Shown here in pieces: positions 44,189-52,688 of a DNA stretch of 64,000 bases. The notes below the pieces were generated by a model. That model had not been told where the DNA came from, did no database searches, and saw only the letters and a list, made by a program, of their open reading frames with translations. The position numbers were made by a program, and so were the translations under genes. The stretch's first letter is position 1. Each line of letters opens with the position of its first letter. Origin of the DNA: Pseudobutyrivibrio xylanivorans DSM 14809 (GTDB lineage Bacteria > Bacillota > Clostridia > Lachnospirales > Lachnospiraceae); the NCBI RefSeq assembly GCF_900141825.1, contig NZ_FQYQ01000009.1, positions 1 through 64,000 of the forward strand, read 5' to 3'.

Positions 44189-45310
44189 ATGAAAAAGAAA
44201 TTATTAAGTGTACTCTTAACAGGCGCTATGGCAGCTTCTATGTTAGTAGGCTGTGGAACAAGCACAGAGACAACAGATTCAGCTCCAGCAGCAGATGCAG
44301 GTGAGGCTACAGAGTCTACTACAACAGCTGGTGGCACAAAGGTTGGTGTAGCAATGCCTACAAAGGACCTTCAGAGATGGAACCAGGATGGTGCTAACAT
44401 GGAGAAGGAGCTTAAGGCAGCTGGATTTGATGTTGACCTTCAGTACGCTTCAAACGATGTTCAGACACAGGTTTCTCAGATTGAGAACATGATTAACTCA
44501 GGATGTAACGTACTCGTAGTTGCAGCTATCGAGGGCTCTTCACTTGGTGAGGCTATGGATATGGCAGCTGAGAAGAACATCCCAGTTATCGCTTATGACC
44601 GTCTTATCATGAACTCAGATGCAGTTTCTTACTATGCTACATTTGATAACTACAAGGTAGGTCAGGTTCAGGGTCAGTACATCATCGATCAGCTCGACCT
44701 TGAGAACACATCTGATACATTCACACTTGAAATCACAGCTGGTGATCCAGGTGATAACAACGCTGGTTTCTTCTACAACGGTGCTATGGACCTTCTTAAG
44801 CCATACATTGAAAAAGGAACACTTGAAGTTAAGTCTGGTCAGGTAGAGTTTGCAGAAGTTGCAACTCCAGCATGGGCTACAGAGACAGCTCAGTCACGTA
44901 TGGAGACAATCCTTTCTTCTAACTATGCTAGCGATGACCTTGATATCTGCCTCTGCTCAAACGATTCTACAGCACTTGGTGTTGAGAACGCACTTGCAGC
45001 AAACTACAAGGGTAAATATCCAATCATCACAGGTCAGGATTGCGATATCGAGAACACAAAGAACATGATCGCTGGAAAGCAGTCTATGTCAGTATTCAAG
45101 GATACACGTACACTTGCTTCACAGGTTGTTAAGATGGTAGGTCAGATCCTTAATGGTGAGACAGTAGATGTTAACGATGAGAAGACATATGACAACGGAA
45201 CAGGTATCATTCCTTCTTACCTTTGCGAGCCAGTATTCGCAGATGCTAACAACTACAAGGAGCTCCTTATCGATTCTGGATACTACACAGAGGATCAGTT
45301 AGCTGATTAA
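44189..45310 (+). CDS. chvE: ChvE/XylF-type sugar-binding lipoprotein of the ABC transporter
   Basis: The 373-residue lipoprotein (lipobox MLVGC, Cys22) has a Ser/Thr/Ala linker. The mature protein starts KVGVAMPTKDLQRWNQDG, with IAYDRLIMNSDAVSYYATFDNYKVG (quoted in part) typical of ChvE-like multiple-monosaccharide receptors. Codon use is strongly biased (almost uniform GGT, CTT, ACA), as for highly expressed genes. Two ribosome sites (GGGAGG and AGGAA) precede the ATG. A hairpin with a weak T tract between this gene and the ATPase could raise its stoichiometry. Confidence 0.9.
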   Translation: MKKKLLSVLLTGAMAASMLVGCGTSTETTDSAPAADAGEATESTTTAGGTKVGVAMPTKDLQRWNQDGANMEKELKAAGFDVDLQYASNDVQTQVSQIENMINSGCNVLVVAAIEGSSLGEAMDMAAEKNIPVIAYDRLIMNSDAVSYYATFDNYKVGQVQGQYIIDQLDLENTSDTFTLEITAGDPGDNNAGFFYNGAMDLLKPYIEKGTLEVKSGQVEFAEVATPAWATETAQSRMETILSSNYASDDLDICLCSNDSTALGVENALAANYKGKYPIITGQDCDIENTKNMIAGKQSMSVFKDTRTLASQVVKMVGQILNGETVDVNDEKTYDNGTGIIPSYLCEPVFADANNYKELLIDSGYYTEDQLAD

Positions 45311-45350
45311 TTAGGTGCCTTTCACATCTAAAATCCAAAACAGTTTTATA

Positions 45351-45375
45351 GGGCGAGCTTAGCTCGCCCTTATTT
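45351..45375 (+). terminator. intra-operon hairpin after the binding-protein gene
   Basis: GGGCGAGCT (45351-45359) pairs with AGCTCGCCC (45361-45369), followed by a weak TTATTT. Partial termination or mRNA stabilisation would favour binding-protein synthesis. Confidence 0.6.
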
Positions 45376-45461
45376 AAAGGTTTGAACACAGAGAATATTT
45401 TGAAGAGAATACACTAAGGTTATTCTTTTATAGAAGTTTTATTTATAGGGAGGTAATACAA

Positions 45462-46988
45462 GTGGGAAAAACAATACTTGAGATGGTCAACATCACCAAA
45501 GAGTTCCCAGGCGTAAAGGCCCTTGATAACGTTAATCTTAAGGTAGAAGAAGGTGAGATTCACGCTCTTGTAGGCGAGAATGGTGCTGGTAAGTCTACTC
45601 TGATGAATGTATTAAGTGGAATTTACCCATTCGGTTCTTACACAGGCGACATTGTATACAATGGAGAGGTTTGTAAGTTCCAGAAGATTAAGGACTCAGA
45701 GGAAAAGGGAATCGTAATTATCCATCAGGAATTAGCCCTTATTCCTTACATGTCAATTGGTGAGAACATGTTCCTTGGTAATGAGCAGGGAAAGAAAGCA
45801 GCTATTGATTGGGACAAAACATATGCAGAGGCTGATAAATATCTGAAGATGGTAGGTCTTTCAGAAAGCAGCCGTGTACTTATAAAAGATATCGGTGTTG
45901 GTAAGCAGCAGCTTGTAGAAATTGCAAAGGCACTTGCTAAGCACGCAAAGTTACTTATTCTTGATGAGCCTACTTCATCTCTTAACGAGACTGACTCAAG
46001 GGCACTTCTTGATTTACTTCTTGAATTCAAAAAGCAGGGAATGACTTCAATCATTATTTCCCACAAGCTTAATGAGGTTTCTTACGTAGCAGATAAAATC
46101 ACAGTTATCCGTGATGGTTCTACAATTGAAACACTTGATAAGACAACAGATGATATTTCTGAAGACAGAATTATCAAGGGCATGGTAGGTCGTGAAATGA
46201 CAGACCGTTTCCCAAAGCGTCATGATGTAAAAATCGGCGACATCGCTATGGAAGTTAAGGATTGGACAGTATTCCATCCACAGTTTGCAGAGCGTAAGGT
46301 TGTTGACGGTGTATCAATGAACGTTCGTAAGGGTGAGGTTGTTGGTATTGCCGGACTTATGGGTGCTGGCCGTACAGAGCTTGCCATGAGTATCTTTGGT
46401 AAGGCTTATGGAACAAACATCTCAGGACAGCTCTTCTTAAACGGAGAAGAGGTTCACCTTAAGAATATTAAGGATGCTATCAAGCACAAGATTGCATACG
46501 TTACTGAGGATAGAAAGGGCAATGGACTTGTTCTTACAAATCCAATCAAGATTAACACAACACTTTCAAATCTTTCAGAGATTTGCTCAAAGCGTGTAAT
46601 CGATCAGGATAAGGAATATCAGGTAGCAGAGGATTACAGAGATAAGCTTAAGACAAAGTGTCCTACAGTTGAGCAGAACGTTGGTAACCTTTCAGGTGGT
46701 AACCAGCAGAAGGTTCTTCTCGCTAAGTGGATGTTTGCAAATCCAGATGTACTTATCCTCGATGAGCCAACAAGAGGTATCGATGTTGGTGCTAAGTACG
46801 AAATTTACTGCATCATCAATGACCTTGTAGCAGCTGGAAAGTCAGTTATCATGATTTCTTCAGAGCTTCCAGAGGTACTTGGTATGTCAGATAGAATTTA
46901 TGTTATGAACGAGGGCAAGATAGTTGGAGAAATGGCTGGTTCTGAGGCATCTCAGGAGAGCATCATGTCTTGCATCTTAAAGAATTAG
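45462..46988 (+). CDS. gguA: sugar ABC transporter ATP-binding protein (MmsA/GguA-type)
   Basis: The 508-residue tandem ATPase energises monosaccharide uptake. The first domain has GENGAGKST and [13 protein letters not shown]. The second has [14 protein letters not shown] and [19 protein letters not shown], as in RbsA/XylG/GguA proteins. It starts at a GTG preceded by GGGAGGTAATAC. The frame of the next gene overlaps it, but the real permease start is 14 bp downstream. It serves the binding protein at 44189 and probably both permeases. Confidence 0.93.
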   Translation: MGKTILEMVNITKEFPGVKALDNVNLKVEEGEIHALVGENGAGKSTLMNVLSGIYPFGSYTGDIVYNGEVCKFQKIKDSEEKGIVIIHQELALIPYMSIGENMFLGNEQGKKAAIDWDKTYAEADKYLKMVGLSESSRVLIKDIGVGKQQLVEIAKALAKHAKLLILDEPTSSLNETDSRALLDLLLEFKKQGMTSIIISHKLNEVSYVADKITVIRDGSTIETLDKTTDDISEDRIIKGMVGREMTDRFPKRHDVKIGDIAMEVKDWTVFHPQFAERKVVDGVSMNVRKGEVVGIAGLMGAGRTELAMSIFGKAYGTNISGQLFLNGEEVHLKNIKDAIKHKIAYVTEDRKGNGLVLTNPIKINTTLSNLSEICSKRVIDQDKEYQVAEDYRDKLKTKCPTVEQNVGNLSGGNQQKVLLAKWMFANPDVLILDEPTRGIDVGAKYEIYCIINDLVAAGKSVIMISSELPEVLGMSDRIYVMNEGKIVGEMAGSEASQESIMSCILKN

Positions 46989-47002
46989 AAGGGAGAGAAA
47001 AC

Positions 47003-48172
47003 ATGGTTTCAAATAATATTGGAAATACATTAAAAAAGTACACCATGGTTATCGCCCTGGTGATAGTTATTGGAATTTTCTACGTTGGAACAGGCGGAAC
47101 AATCCTTCTGTCTCAGAACGTAAACAACCTTCTTTCACAGAACGCTTATGTATTCGTTCTTGGAACTGGTATGTTACTTTGTATTTTAACTGGTGGTAAC
47201 ATCGATCTTTCTGTTGGTTCAGTAGTCTGCTTCGTAGGCGGTATCGGAGCAATGCTTATGGACAAGAAAGTAAACGTATGGGTAGCAGTAATCGTTATGT
47301 TACTTGTAGGTATTCTTGTTGGTGCATGGCAAGCCTTCTGGGTTGCATATGTAAATGTTCCACCATTCATCGCAACACTTGCTGGTATGTATGCTTTTAG
47401 AGGACTTTCAAATGTAGTTCTTAACGGATATGCAGTATCAATTTCAAACAAGACATTCCTTAATGTTTTTGGTGGTGGTGCTGATTGCTACATTCCAGAT
47501 TTCTTCCATGGTCCTAAGCTTAATATCACATGTATAGTAGCTGGTGTGATTACAGTTGTTATATATGCATTCCTCTCAATCAGAAAGAGAGCGCTTGCTT
47601 CTAAGAAGGGCTATGACACAACAAGTGCATTAGGATTTTATGCTAAGCTTGCTATCATTTCAGCAGTGATTATATTCCTTGCTTATAAGCTTGCAGGATA
47701 TAAGGGTATTCCTACATCACTTCTTTGGATCATCCTTATAGTACTTGTTTACAACTACGTTACAACAAAGACTACAATCGGTCGTTACTTATATGCAGTA
47801 GGTGGTAACGAGAAGGCTACACAGCTTTCTGGTATCAACACTAAGAAGGTTTACTTCTTCGCATATACGAATATGGGATTCTTGGCAGCATTTGCTGGTA
47901 TCCTTACAGTTGCTCGTGCAGCATCAGCTCAGCCTACATACGGTCAGTTCTACGAGATGGATGCTATCGGTGCTTGCTTCATCGGTGGTGCTTCAGCATA
48001 TGGCGGAACAGGTTCAGTATTCGGAGCTATTGTCGGTGCTCTTTTAATGGGTGTTATCAACCAGGGTATGTTAATCATGGGTGTTGATGCCAACTATCAG
48101 AAGGTTGTAAAAGGCCTTGTACTTCTCGCAGCGGTAATCTTTGATGTTATGTCTAAGAGAGAGAAGAAATAG
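47003..48172 (+). CDS. gguB: sugar ABC transporter permease 1 (MmsB/GguB-type)
   Basis: The frame opens at 46970, but the ATG at 47003 (MVSNNIGNTLKKYTMVIALV) with AAGGGAG is the start, giving 389 residues. About ten membrane segments are present. The conserved permease stretch LLCILTGGNIDLSVGSVVCF lies near residue 55, and the C-terminal YGGTGSVFGAIVGALLMGVINQG motif occurs (quoted in part). A second, clearly related permease follows after 17 bp, so the pair may form a heterodimeric channel. Confidence 0.9.
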   Translation: MVSNNIGNTLKKYTMVIALVIVIGIFYVGTGGTILLSQNVNNLLSQNAYVFVLGTGMLLCILTGGNIDLSVGSVVCFVGGIGAMLMDKKVNVWVAVIVMLLVGILVGAWQAFWVAYVNVPPFIATLAGMYAFRGLSNVVLNGYAVSISNKTFLNVFGGGADCYIPDFFHGPKLNITCIVAGVITVVIYAFLSIRKRALASKKGYDTTSALGFYAKLAIISAVIIFLAYKLAGYKGIPTSLLWIILIVLVYNYVTTKTTIGRYLYAVGGNEKATQLSGINTKKVYFFAYTNMGFLAAFAGILTVARAASAQPTYGQFYEMDAIGACFIGGASAYGGTGSVFGAIVGALLMGVINQGMLIMGVDANYQKVVKGLVLLAAVIFDVMSKREKK

Positions 48173-48189
48173 GAAGGGAGGAGCGAAAA

Positions 48190-49371
48190 GTGAAAGACAA
48201 AATTTTAAAGATAGTTAAAGAAAACACTATGCTCATTGTACTGGTCCTGGTTGTTCTCTTCTTTAACACTACAACACACGGCACTATGTTAATGCCAAGT
48301 CAGTTCAATGCACTTATCACACAGAACGCATACGTTTATGTTCTTGCAACTGGTATGTTGATGTGTATGTTAACAGGTGGTAACATCGATCTTTCCTGCG
48401 GTTCATTCGTTTGTTTAGTAGGTGTTATCGGCGCAAAGGTTATGGTAAATATGGGAGCTCCAACTATCGTTGGAATCCTTGTAATGCTTCTTGTAGGTGT
48501 TATTTACGGAGCAATTCTTGGATACGTAATTGCGTATATCAATATTCCACCATGGATTGCTACACTTGCAGGTTTCCTTGCACTTCGTGGATGGGGTGTT
48601 GCATTACTTAACGGTAATTCAAACATCAGCCCACTTCCACCAGCCTTCTGTAGCCTCTTCTCAGGAAAGATGAACGATCTTTTCGGAGGCCCAAGAATCG
48701 GTGGCGTACAATACAATATGACAAGTATTGTAATCGCACTTATCGCATCAGTAATCGTAGTATTCCTTCTCTTTAGAGAACGCGCGACAAAAATTAAGAA
48801 GGGATATGTTGCTGATAGCTTTGTAAAGGTTGTTGTAAAGTCAGTGCTTATCTGCTTTGTAATTATGCTCTTTGGTTACAAGTTTGCACTTGCAGGTGGT
48901 GTTCCTTATTCACTTATCTGGGTAGCTGTAATCGTTATAATCTACAGCTTCATCACATCTAAGACAGATATTGGACGTTACTTCTATACAATCGGTGGTA
49001 ACAAGGAAGCTACAAGACTTTCAGGTATTGATACAAAGCGTATCATGTTCATCGCATACCTTAACATGGCAGTTCTTACTGTTGTATCTGCATTCCTTAC
49101 AATGGCTCGTTTCCAGGCTGCAAACTCTACAGCTGGTACAAACTACGAAATGGATGCAATTTCTGCCTGCGTAGTAGGTGGTGTATCTGCTTACGGTGGT
49201 TCAGGTTCTGTATTTGGTATGATTATCGGTGCTACACTTATCGGTGTTATCAACCTTGGTATGTCCCTTATGGGTATTGATGCTAACTGGCAGAAGGTTG
49301 TTAAGGGTGTCGTTCTTCTCGGCGCTGTAGTATTCGAAATCCTCAATAATAAGAAAACAGCTACCAAGTAG
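48190..49371 (+). CDS. sugar ABC transporter permease 2 (MmsB/GguB-type paralogue)
   Basis: The 393-residue permease starts at a GTG with GGAAGGGAGG upstream. It shares the main motifs of its neighbour (LMCMLTGGNIDLSCGSFVCL, YGGSGSVFGMIIGATLIGVIN region) but diverges elsewhere, consistent with an old tandem duplication. Most MmsAB/GguAB systems have only one permease gene, so this operon would assemble either two transporters or one heterodimer. A terminator follows at once. Confidence 0.9.
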   Translation: MKDKILKIVKENTMLIVLVLVVLFFNTTTHGTMLMPSQFNALITQNAYVYVLATGMLMCMLTGGNIDLSCGSFVCLVGVIGAKVMVNMGAPTIVGILVMLLVGVIYGAILGYVIAYINIPPWIATLAGFLALRGWGVALLNGNSNISPLPPAFCSLFSGKMNDLFGGPRIGGVQYNMTSIVIALIASVIVVFLLFRERATKIKKGYVADSFVKVVVKSVLICFVIMLFGYKFALAGGVPYSLIWVAVIVIIYSFITSKTDIGRYFYTIGGNKEATRLSGIDTKRIMFIAYLNMAVLTVVSAFLTMARFQAANSTAGTNYEMDAISACVVGGVSAYGGSGSVFGMIIGATLIGVINLGMSLMGIDANWQKVVKGVVLLGAVVFEILNNKKTATK

Positions 49372-49396
49372 TCTATTTTCTTCATTATATTCTCTT

Positions 49397-49425
49397 GCCT
49401 CAGGCGTATAGCCTGGGGCTTTTTT
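49397..49425 (+). terminator. terminator of the sugar transporter operon
   Basis: GCCTCAGGC (49397-49405) pairs with GCCTGGGGC (49411-49419) with one wobble, then T6. Confidence 0.9.
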
Positions 49426-49544
49426 ATCAGCTGGCTTTACCTATGATATCCACCATTTCTTGCAGTCAAGAGCAAGCCTGCGGTGCTTCGCACTCTTGAC
49501 AGCAGGAAATCAGGTGGATAATAGGTAATCAAGCCAGCTTGATA
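49425..49544. repeat. long nested palindrome, element D
   Basis: Three nested stems: AGCTGGCTT (49429-49437) with AAGCCAGCT (49531-49539); TATGATATCCACC (49442-49454) with GGTGGATAATA (49513-49523); GTCAAGAG (49465-49472) with CTCTTGAC (49493-49500). It starts right at the operon terminator. GGTAATCAAGC before the last arm, and a GTGGCGAAGCCAC hairpin at 49553-49565 just after, match element A. Confidence 0.8.
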
Positions 49545-49790
49545 ATGGGACAGTGGCGAAGCCACAAGTTCCATTTAGAAGTTAGGTGGGTTATAAATAT
49601 AGTATTGGGGGCAATTACGGAAAAAAGCTTGAAATTGTAGGGTTGTTACGTAGCCCAATGTGACAGTGTGTATTATTTAGGCAACAATAAATTAGAGATA
49701 GAGTACTAACTGTGGAGTATGGAGGACTTGCTGATAGAAAGCCCTTTTTATACTACGTAAAAGGAAGGTGTTAATGGGAATTATTCCGTA
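49545..49790. repeat. array 2: degenerate TACGGAA / TTCCGTA sites
   Basis: After the GTGGC/GCCAC hairpin, TACGGAA starts at 49617 and a TTACGTA variant at 49646. A TACGTAA variant starts at 49754 and TTCCGTA at 49784. Each pair is 29-30 bp apart, as in array 3 (57556-57803), and the outer words are the same. The stretch between the pairs and on to 49996 shows no gene; GAAGGTGTT occurs twice (49765 and 49864). Confidence 0.55.
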
Positions 49791-49996
49791 AAGAGGAGTG
49801 GTCTAAGAGTAGTTAATTCACACTTATACAGTGTTTTTAAGAAAAATTGAGAAAAAACTGTAGGAAGGTGTTGAGATGGAACTCAGATAAAGATATAGTG
49901 TCTAAAGCTGGATTGAAAAGAAAAGACTAAACCACAAAAATTGTAATATATGGAGAATTAGGGTAAAATCCATATAAATTATAGGAGGTAAGTGAG

Positions 49997-50590
49997 ATGG
50001 GTTTATTTTCAAAGTATAGGGAAGCAGGGGAATCTGTAAACTATGATAATGTAGAGCGATTTGGTGCGCCAGTGCGCTCATTGTTTACAAGTACTAAGGT
50101 GATTACACTTCGTCATGAAATTACAATAACAGATGATAATGAGAATGTAGTTTATGTGGCCCGTACCCAATTTCCAACAATAAAAGATAAGACTGATATT
50201 TGGGATTCAAATGAACAGCTGGTAGCTCATCTTGAAAAGCAGATTTTTTCTTTTCATGAAAGACGTTTTGTTACTATGGCTGATGGTACTGAATTCCAGT
50301 TATCAAATGAGATTTTCCATATAATCAAAGATGTTACAAATATCGAGGGATTAGGCTGGCGGCTTAAGGGAAATTTTGTGGGTCTTAATTTTGAGTTATA
50401 TGATGCTAATGATGAAATACTTGCAGTTATATCACAAAAGATGATCTCTCTTCATGATAAGTACTGCATCGACATTTACAAGTCTGAGCATGAGAAAACA
50501 ATAGTGGCTATTCTTATAGCTCTACAGCACATGATGGCAGACAGAAGAAATTCCGAGGCGGCTTCAGCTTCAGCTTCATCATCTTCATAA
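49997..50590 (+). CDS. LURP-one-related (Tubby-like fold) family protein
   Basis: The 197-residue protein has a beta-barrel pattern of the LURP-one/YxjI family: KVITLRHEITITDDNENVVY, then repeated strands, ending with a helix IVAILIALQHMMADRR that would thread the barrel. A Ser/Ala tail follows. These proteins are related to Tubby C-terminal and scramblase folds, and their bacterial role is not known. A strong ATAGGAGG site precedes the ATG. It is monocistronic, convergent with the acyl-CoA synthetase gene across a shared terminator. Confidence 0.8.
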   Translation: MGLFSKYREAGESVNYDNVERFGAPVRSLFTSTKVITLRHEITITDDNENVVYVARTQFPTIKDKTDIWDSNEQLVAHLEKQIFSFHERRFVTMADGTEFQLSNEIFHIIKDVTNIEGLGWRLKGNFVGLNFELYDANDEILAVISQKMISLHDKYCIDIYKSEHEKTIVAILIALQHMMADRRNSEAASASASSSS

Positions 50591-50673
50591 AGCTGATTAT
50601 TATAACAAAATACTTATAACGAAAATGGAATAAGTATTAGAAAAAACATGTCTGTTCTTAATACAATATAAAA

Positions 50674-50704
50674 GGGCCTAGAAGTTATAGGCCCTAATAT
50701 TTTT
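50674..50704. terminator. bidirectional terminator between convergent genes
   Basis: GGGCCTA (50674-50680) pairs with TAGGCCC (50688-50694), with a T-rich tail on the plus strand. AATACTTAT/ATAAGTATT at 50609-50638 is a second, AT-rich inverted repeat upstream. The rest of the gap is empty. Confidence 0.65.
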
Positions 50705-50776
50705 GTTATTTATAATGCGTGCCATCTATGGTATTTTTAACGACCATGGCTCATAGTGTAGACAAACAAATTATTA

Positions 50777-52201
50777 TTAGATAGCAATAGCTGTTCTTTT
50801 AATCTTACCTGTTCCAGTCTTTTCGAATTCTGTATCTCTGAATTCTACACCGTAGATTCTTTTGTAAAGTGGAAGCTTTTTATTGAGCTCCTCTACGTGT
50901 GCTTTGATTTCATCTTGAGTACCTTCTTCGCTGAAGACGGAAACATGAATTCTGTCATTTTTTTCGAAGGCGATACATTCCTTTACGTTGGAATTGGCGT
51001 ACATGTAGTTCTCAAGCTCCTCAGGGCTGACGTTCTCACCACCTGAGAGGATGATAAGATTCTTCTTACGACCAGTGATGTAAAGGTATCCATCCTCGTC
51101 AAGATGACCAAGATCACCTGTGAAAATCATACCGTCGCGTAGGATTTCTTCGGTAGCCTCATCATTTTTGTAGTAACCCATCATGTTACCCCAGTAGTTG
51201 ATACCGATTTCGCCATCGATAATCTTAATCTCTGCATCATCATATGGGCGACCTACAGAAGCCATGTGATGTTCCATATCGAAGTTGAATGTAGCATTTC
51301 CGCCTGTTTCAGTCATACCATAGTACTGCCCGAAAGCGATGCCGTGTGAAGTGATTTCTTTAACATCCTCGACACTTACAGGAGCACCTGCTGTGCAAAG
51401 AATCTTAACATTACCAAGTCTGTCGACGTGACCTCTTCTGATAGCCTTAAGCCAAAGCTTTAAAGTGCCAGGAAGAACACAAGCATAATCAATCTCTTCA
51501 CCTACAAGGTCATCGAGAATGTTTTCTGGATGAACACTCTGATAGAATGTGCAAGCGTGCTCTGACCATGTGATAAGAGCAAGCAGACCACCTATGTGAT
51601 AGAATGGGAAATTTGTGTAGATTGGCATTCCAGGATATGGCTCAAATCCGTTTGAGTATCCCTTTGGAAGTGCAATCTTCTCACCGCCGAAGATATTGCC
51701 AACAGAAAGCATTACACCCTTTGAAAGGCTAGTTGTGCCTGATGTGTAGACAATCATCATAAGGTTGTTAGCTTCTTCTTCTGTGAAGTCCTTAAGATCT
51801 TTTGCTTCTACATCACCTTTAAGTGCGATGTCAAAGCTGTAAGTCTTTACATCTGATAAGAAGCTGAATTTTTCAAGATCGTCAGCAATAAGATATTCTG
51901 CATCAGAATTCTTTACTGCGAACTTAAGATTTTCTTCCATCTCACGGAAGTTAAGTGGGATGAAAACTGCTCGGCTGAACATGAGCGCAATTGCGATAAT
52001 TACGTATTCATAGCTGTTTCCGCCGATAAGGGCTATGTGCTTGCCCTCTAATGGACCCATAAGATTTTCAAGTCTTGTAGCGCATTCTTTTATGTCGCGT
52101 ATGTATGTCTCAAATGTAATGTTGTATGAATTTTCGCCGTCCAAGAATCTGAAAGCATTAACATGCTTTTCCTGTTCCAATGTTTCCAAATATTTGAACA
52201 T
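50777..52201 (-). CDS. acyl-CoA synthetase / AMP-dependent ligase
   Basis: The 474-residue adenylate-forming enzyme activates a carboxylic acid with ATP. Motifs: MMIVYTSGTTSLSKGVML (P-loop; the usual TSGTTG-x-PKG appears as TSGTTSLSKG), YYGMTETGGNATF, FTGDLGHLDEDGYLYITGR, and the C-terminal lysine in EKTGTGKIKR. It is shorter than typical acyl-CoA ligases, mainly in the N-terminal part. AAGGAGG precedes the ATG. It is divergent from the ABC-F gene and monocistronic. Its substrate could be a short or aromatic acid; the sequence does not decide. Confidence 0.87.
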   Translation of the reverse strand: MFKYLETLEQEKHVNAFRFLDGENSYNITFETYIRDIKECATRLENLMGPLEGKHIALIGGNSYEYVIIAIALMFSRAVFIPLNFREMEENLKFAVKNSDAEYLIADDLEKFSFLSDVKTYSFDIALKGDVEAKDLKDFTEEEANNLMMIVYTSGTTSLSKGVMLSVGNIFGGEKIALPKGYSNGFEPYPGMPIYTNFPFYHIGGLLALITWSEHACTFYQSVHPENILDDLVGEEIDYACVLPGTLKLWLKAIRRGHVDRLGNVKILCTAGAPVSVEDVKEITSHGIAFGQYYGMTETGGNATFNFDMEHHMASVGRPYDDAEIKIIDGEIGINYWGNMMGYYKNDEATEEILRDGMIFTGDLGHLDEDGYLYITGRKKNLIILSGGENVSPEELENYMYANSNVKECIAFEKNDRIHVSVFSEEGTQDEIKAHVEELNKKLPLYKRIYGVEFRDTEFEKTGTGKIKRTAIAI

Positions 52202-52420
52202 TATTCTACCTCCTTGTTCAAAAATTATTGCGAACGTTAAAAATTATAGCATGAATAGGTGTCGGGATTTTTGAAGAAGTTGCCAATTTGGTGCTTTTCG
52301 TGACAGGCTTTAGGGGATACTAACTATTGATGATATATGTGAAAACTTTTAAAAAGAAGAGTGTAATTAATTAGTTACTATTCACAGTAATATTAGTTAA
52401 TTAATGGTAACATTGATGTG

Positions 52421-52673
52421 TTGCATTTTGTTCTTATAGGTATTATACTGAAGCAAATTGAAAGAAAGTACACGTTTGTGTGTAGGTGAGGAAATGAGAA
52501 CAAGATAGTTTAATTTGAGTAAGCACATATGATTTTATGGCCTGAGAATCAGGCTAGTTTGTGTACGCTTAAATTAGATTATCGCTTTATTTATCCTTAT
52601 TTGCACTGATAGGTGATTATAGAGGATTTTTTAGCGAGTCTGTTTTGCGTATGCAAATACAGACTCTTTTTTT
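52421..52673 (+). promoter_or_regulatory. promoter and attenuator-like leader of the ABC-F gene
   Basis: TTGCAT (52421-52426), 17 bp and TATACT (52444-52449) form a promoter about 230 nt upstream of the ABC-F start. The leader contains a four-codon ORF (52494-52508), a GCCTGA-GAA-TCAGGC hairpin near 52541-52555 and a strong terminator, GAGTCTGT/ACAGACTC (52636-52643 with 52659-52666) plus T7, ending 15 bp before the gene. This is the layout of drug-inducible ribosome-mediated attenuators of ABC-F resistance genes. In the remaining stretch from 52202 to 52420 only AT-rich inverted TTAATTAA-type repeats are seen. Confidence 0.65.
52494..52508 (+). CDS. putative leader peptide MRTR of the ABC-F attenuator
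   Basis: ATG AGA ACA AGA TAG follows AGGTGAGGAA. The reading frame is minimal, but its place between promoter and terminator and its basic residues match leader peptides that stall ribosomes under antibiotic. Conservation in relatives would be needed to be sure. Confidence 0.4.
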   Translation: MRTR

Positions 52674-52688
52674 GCACTGGAGGTTTTT

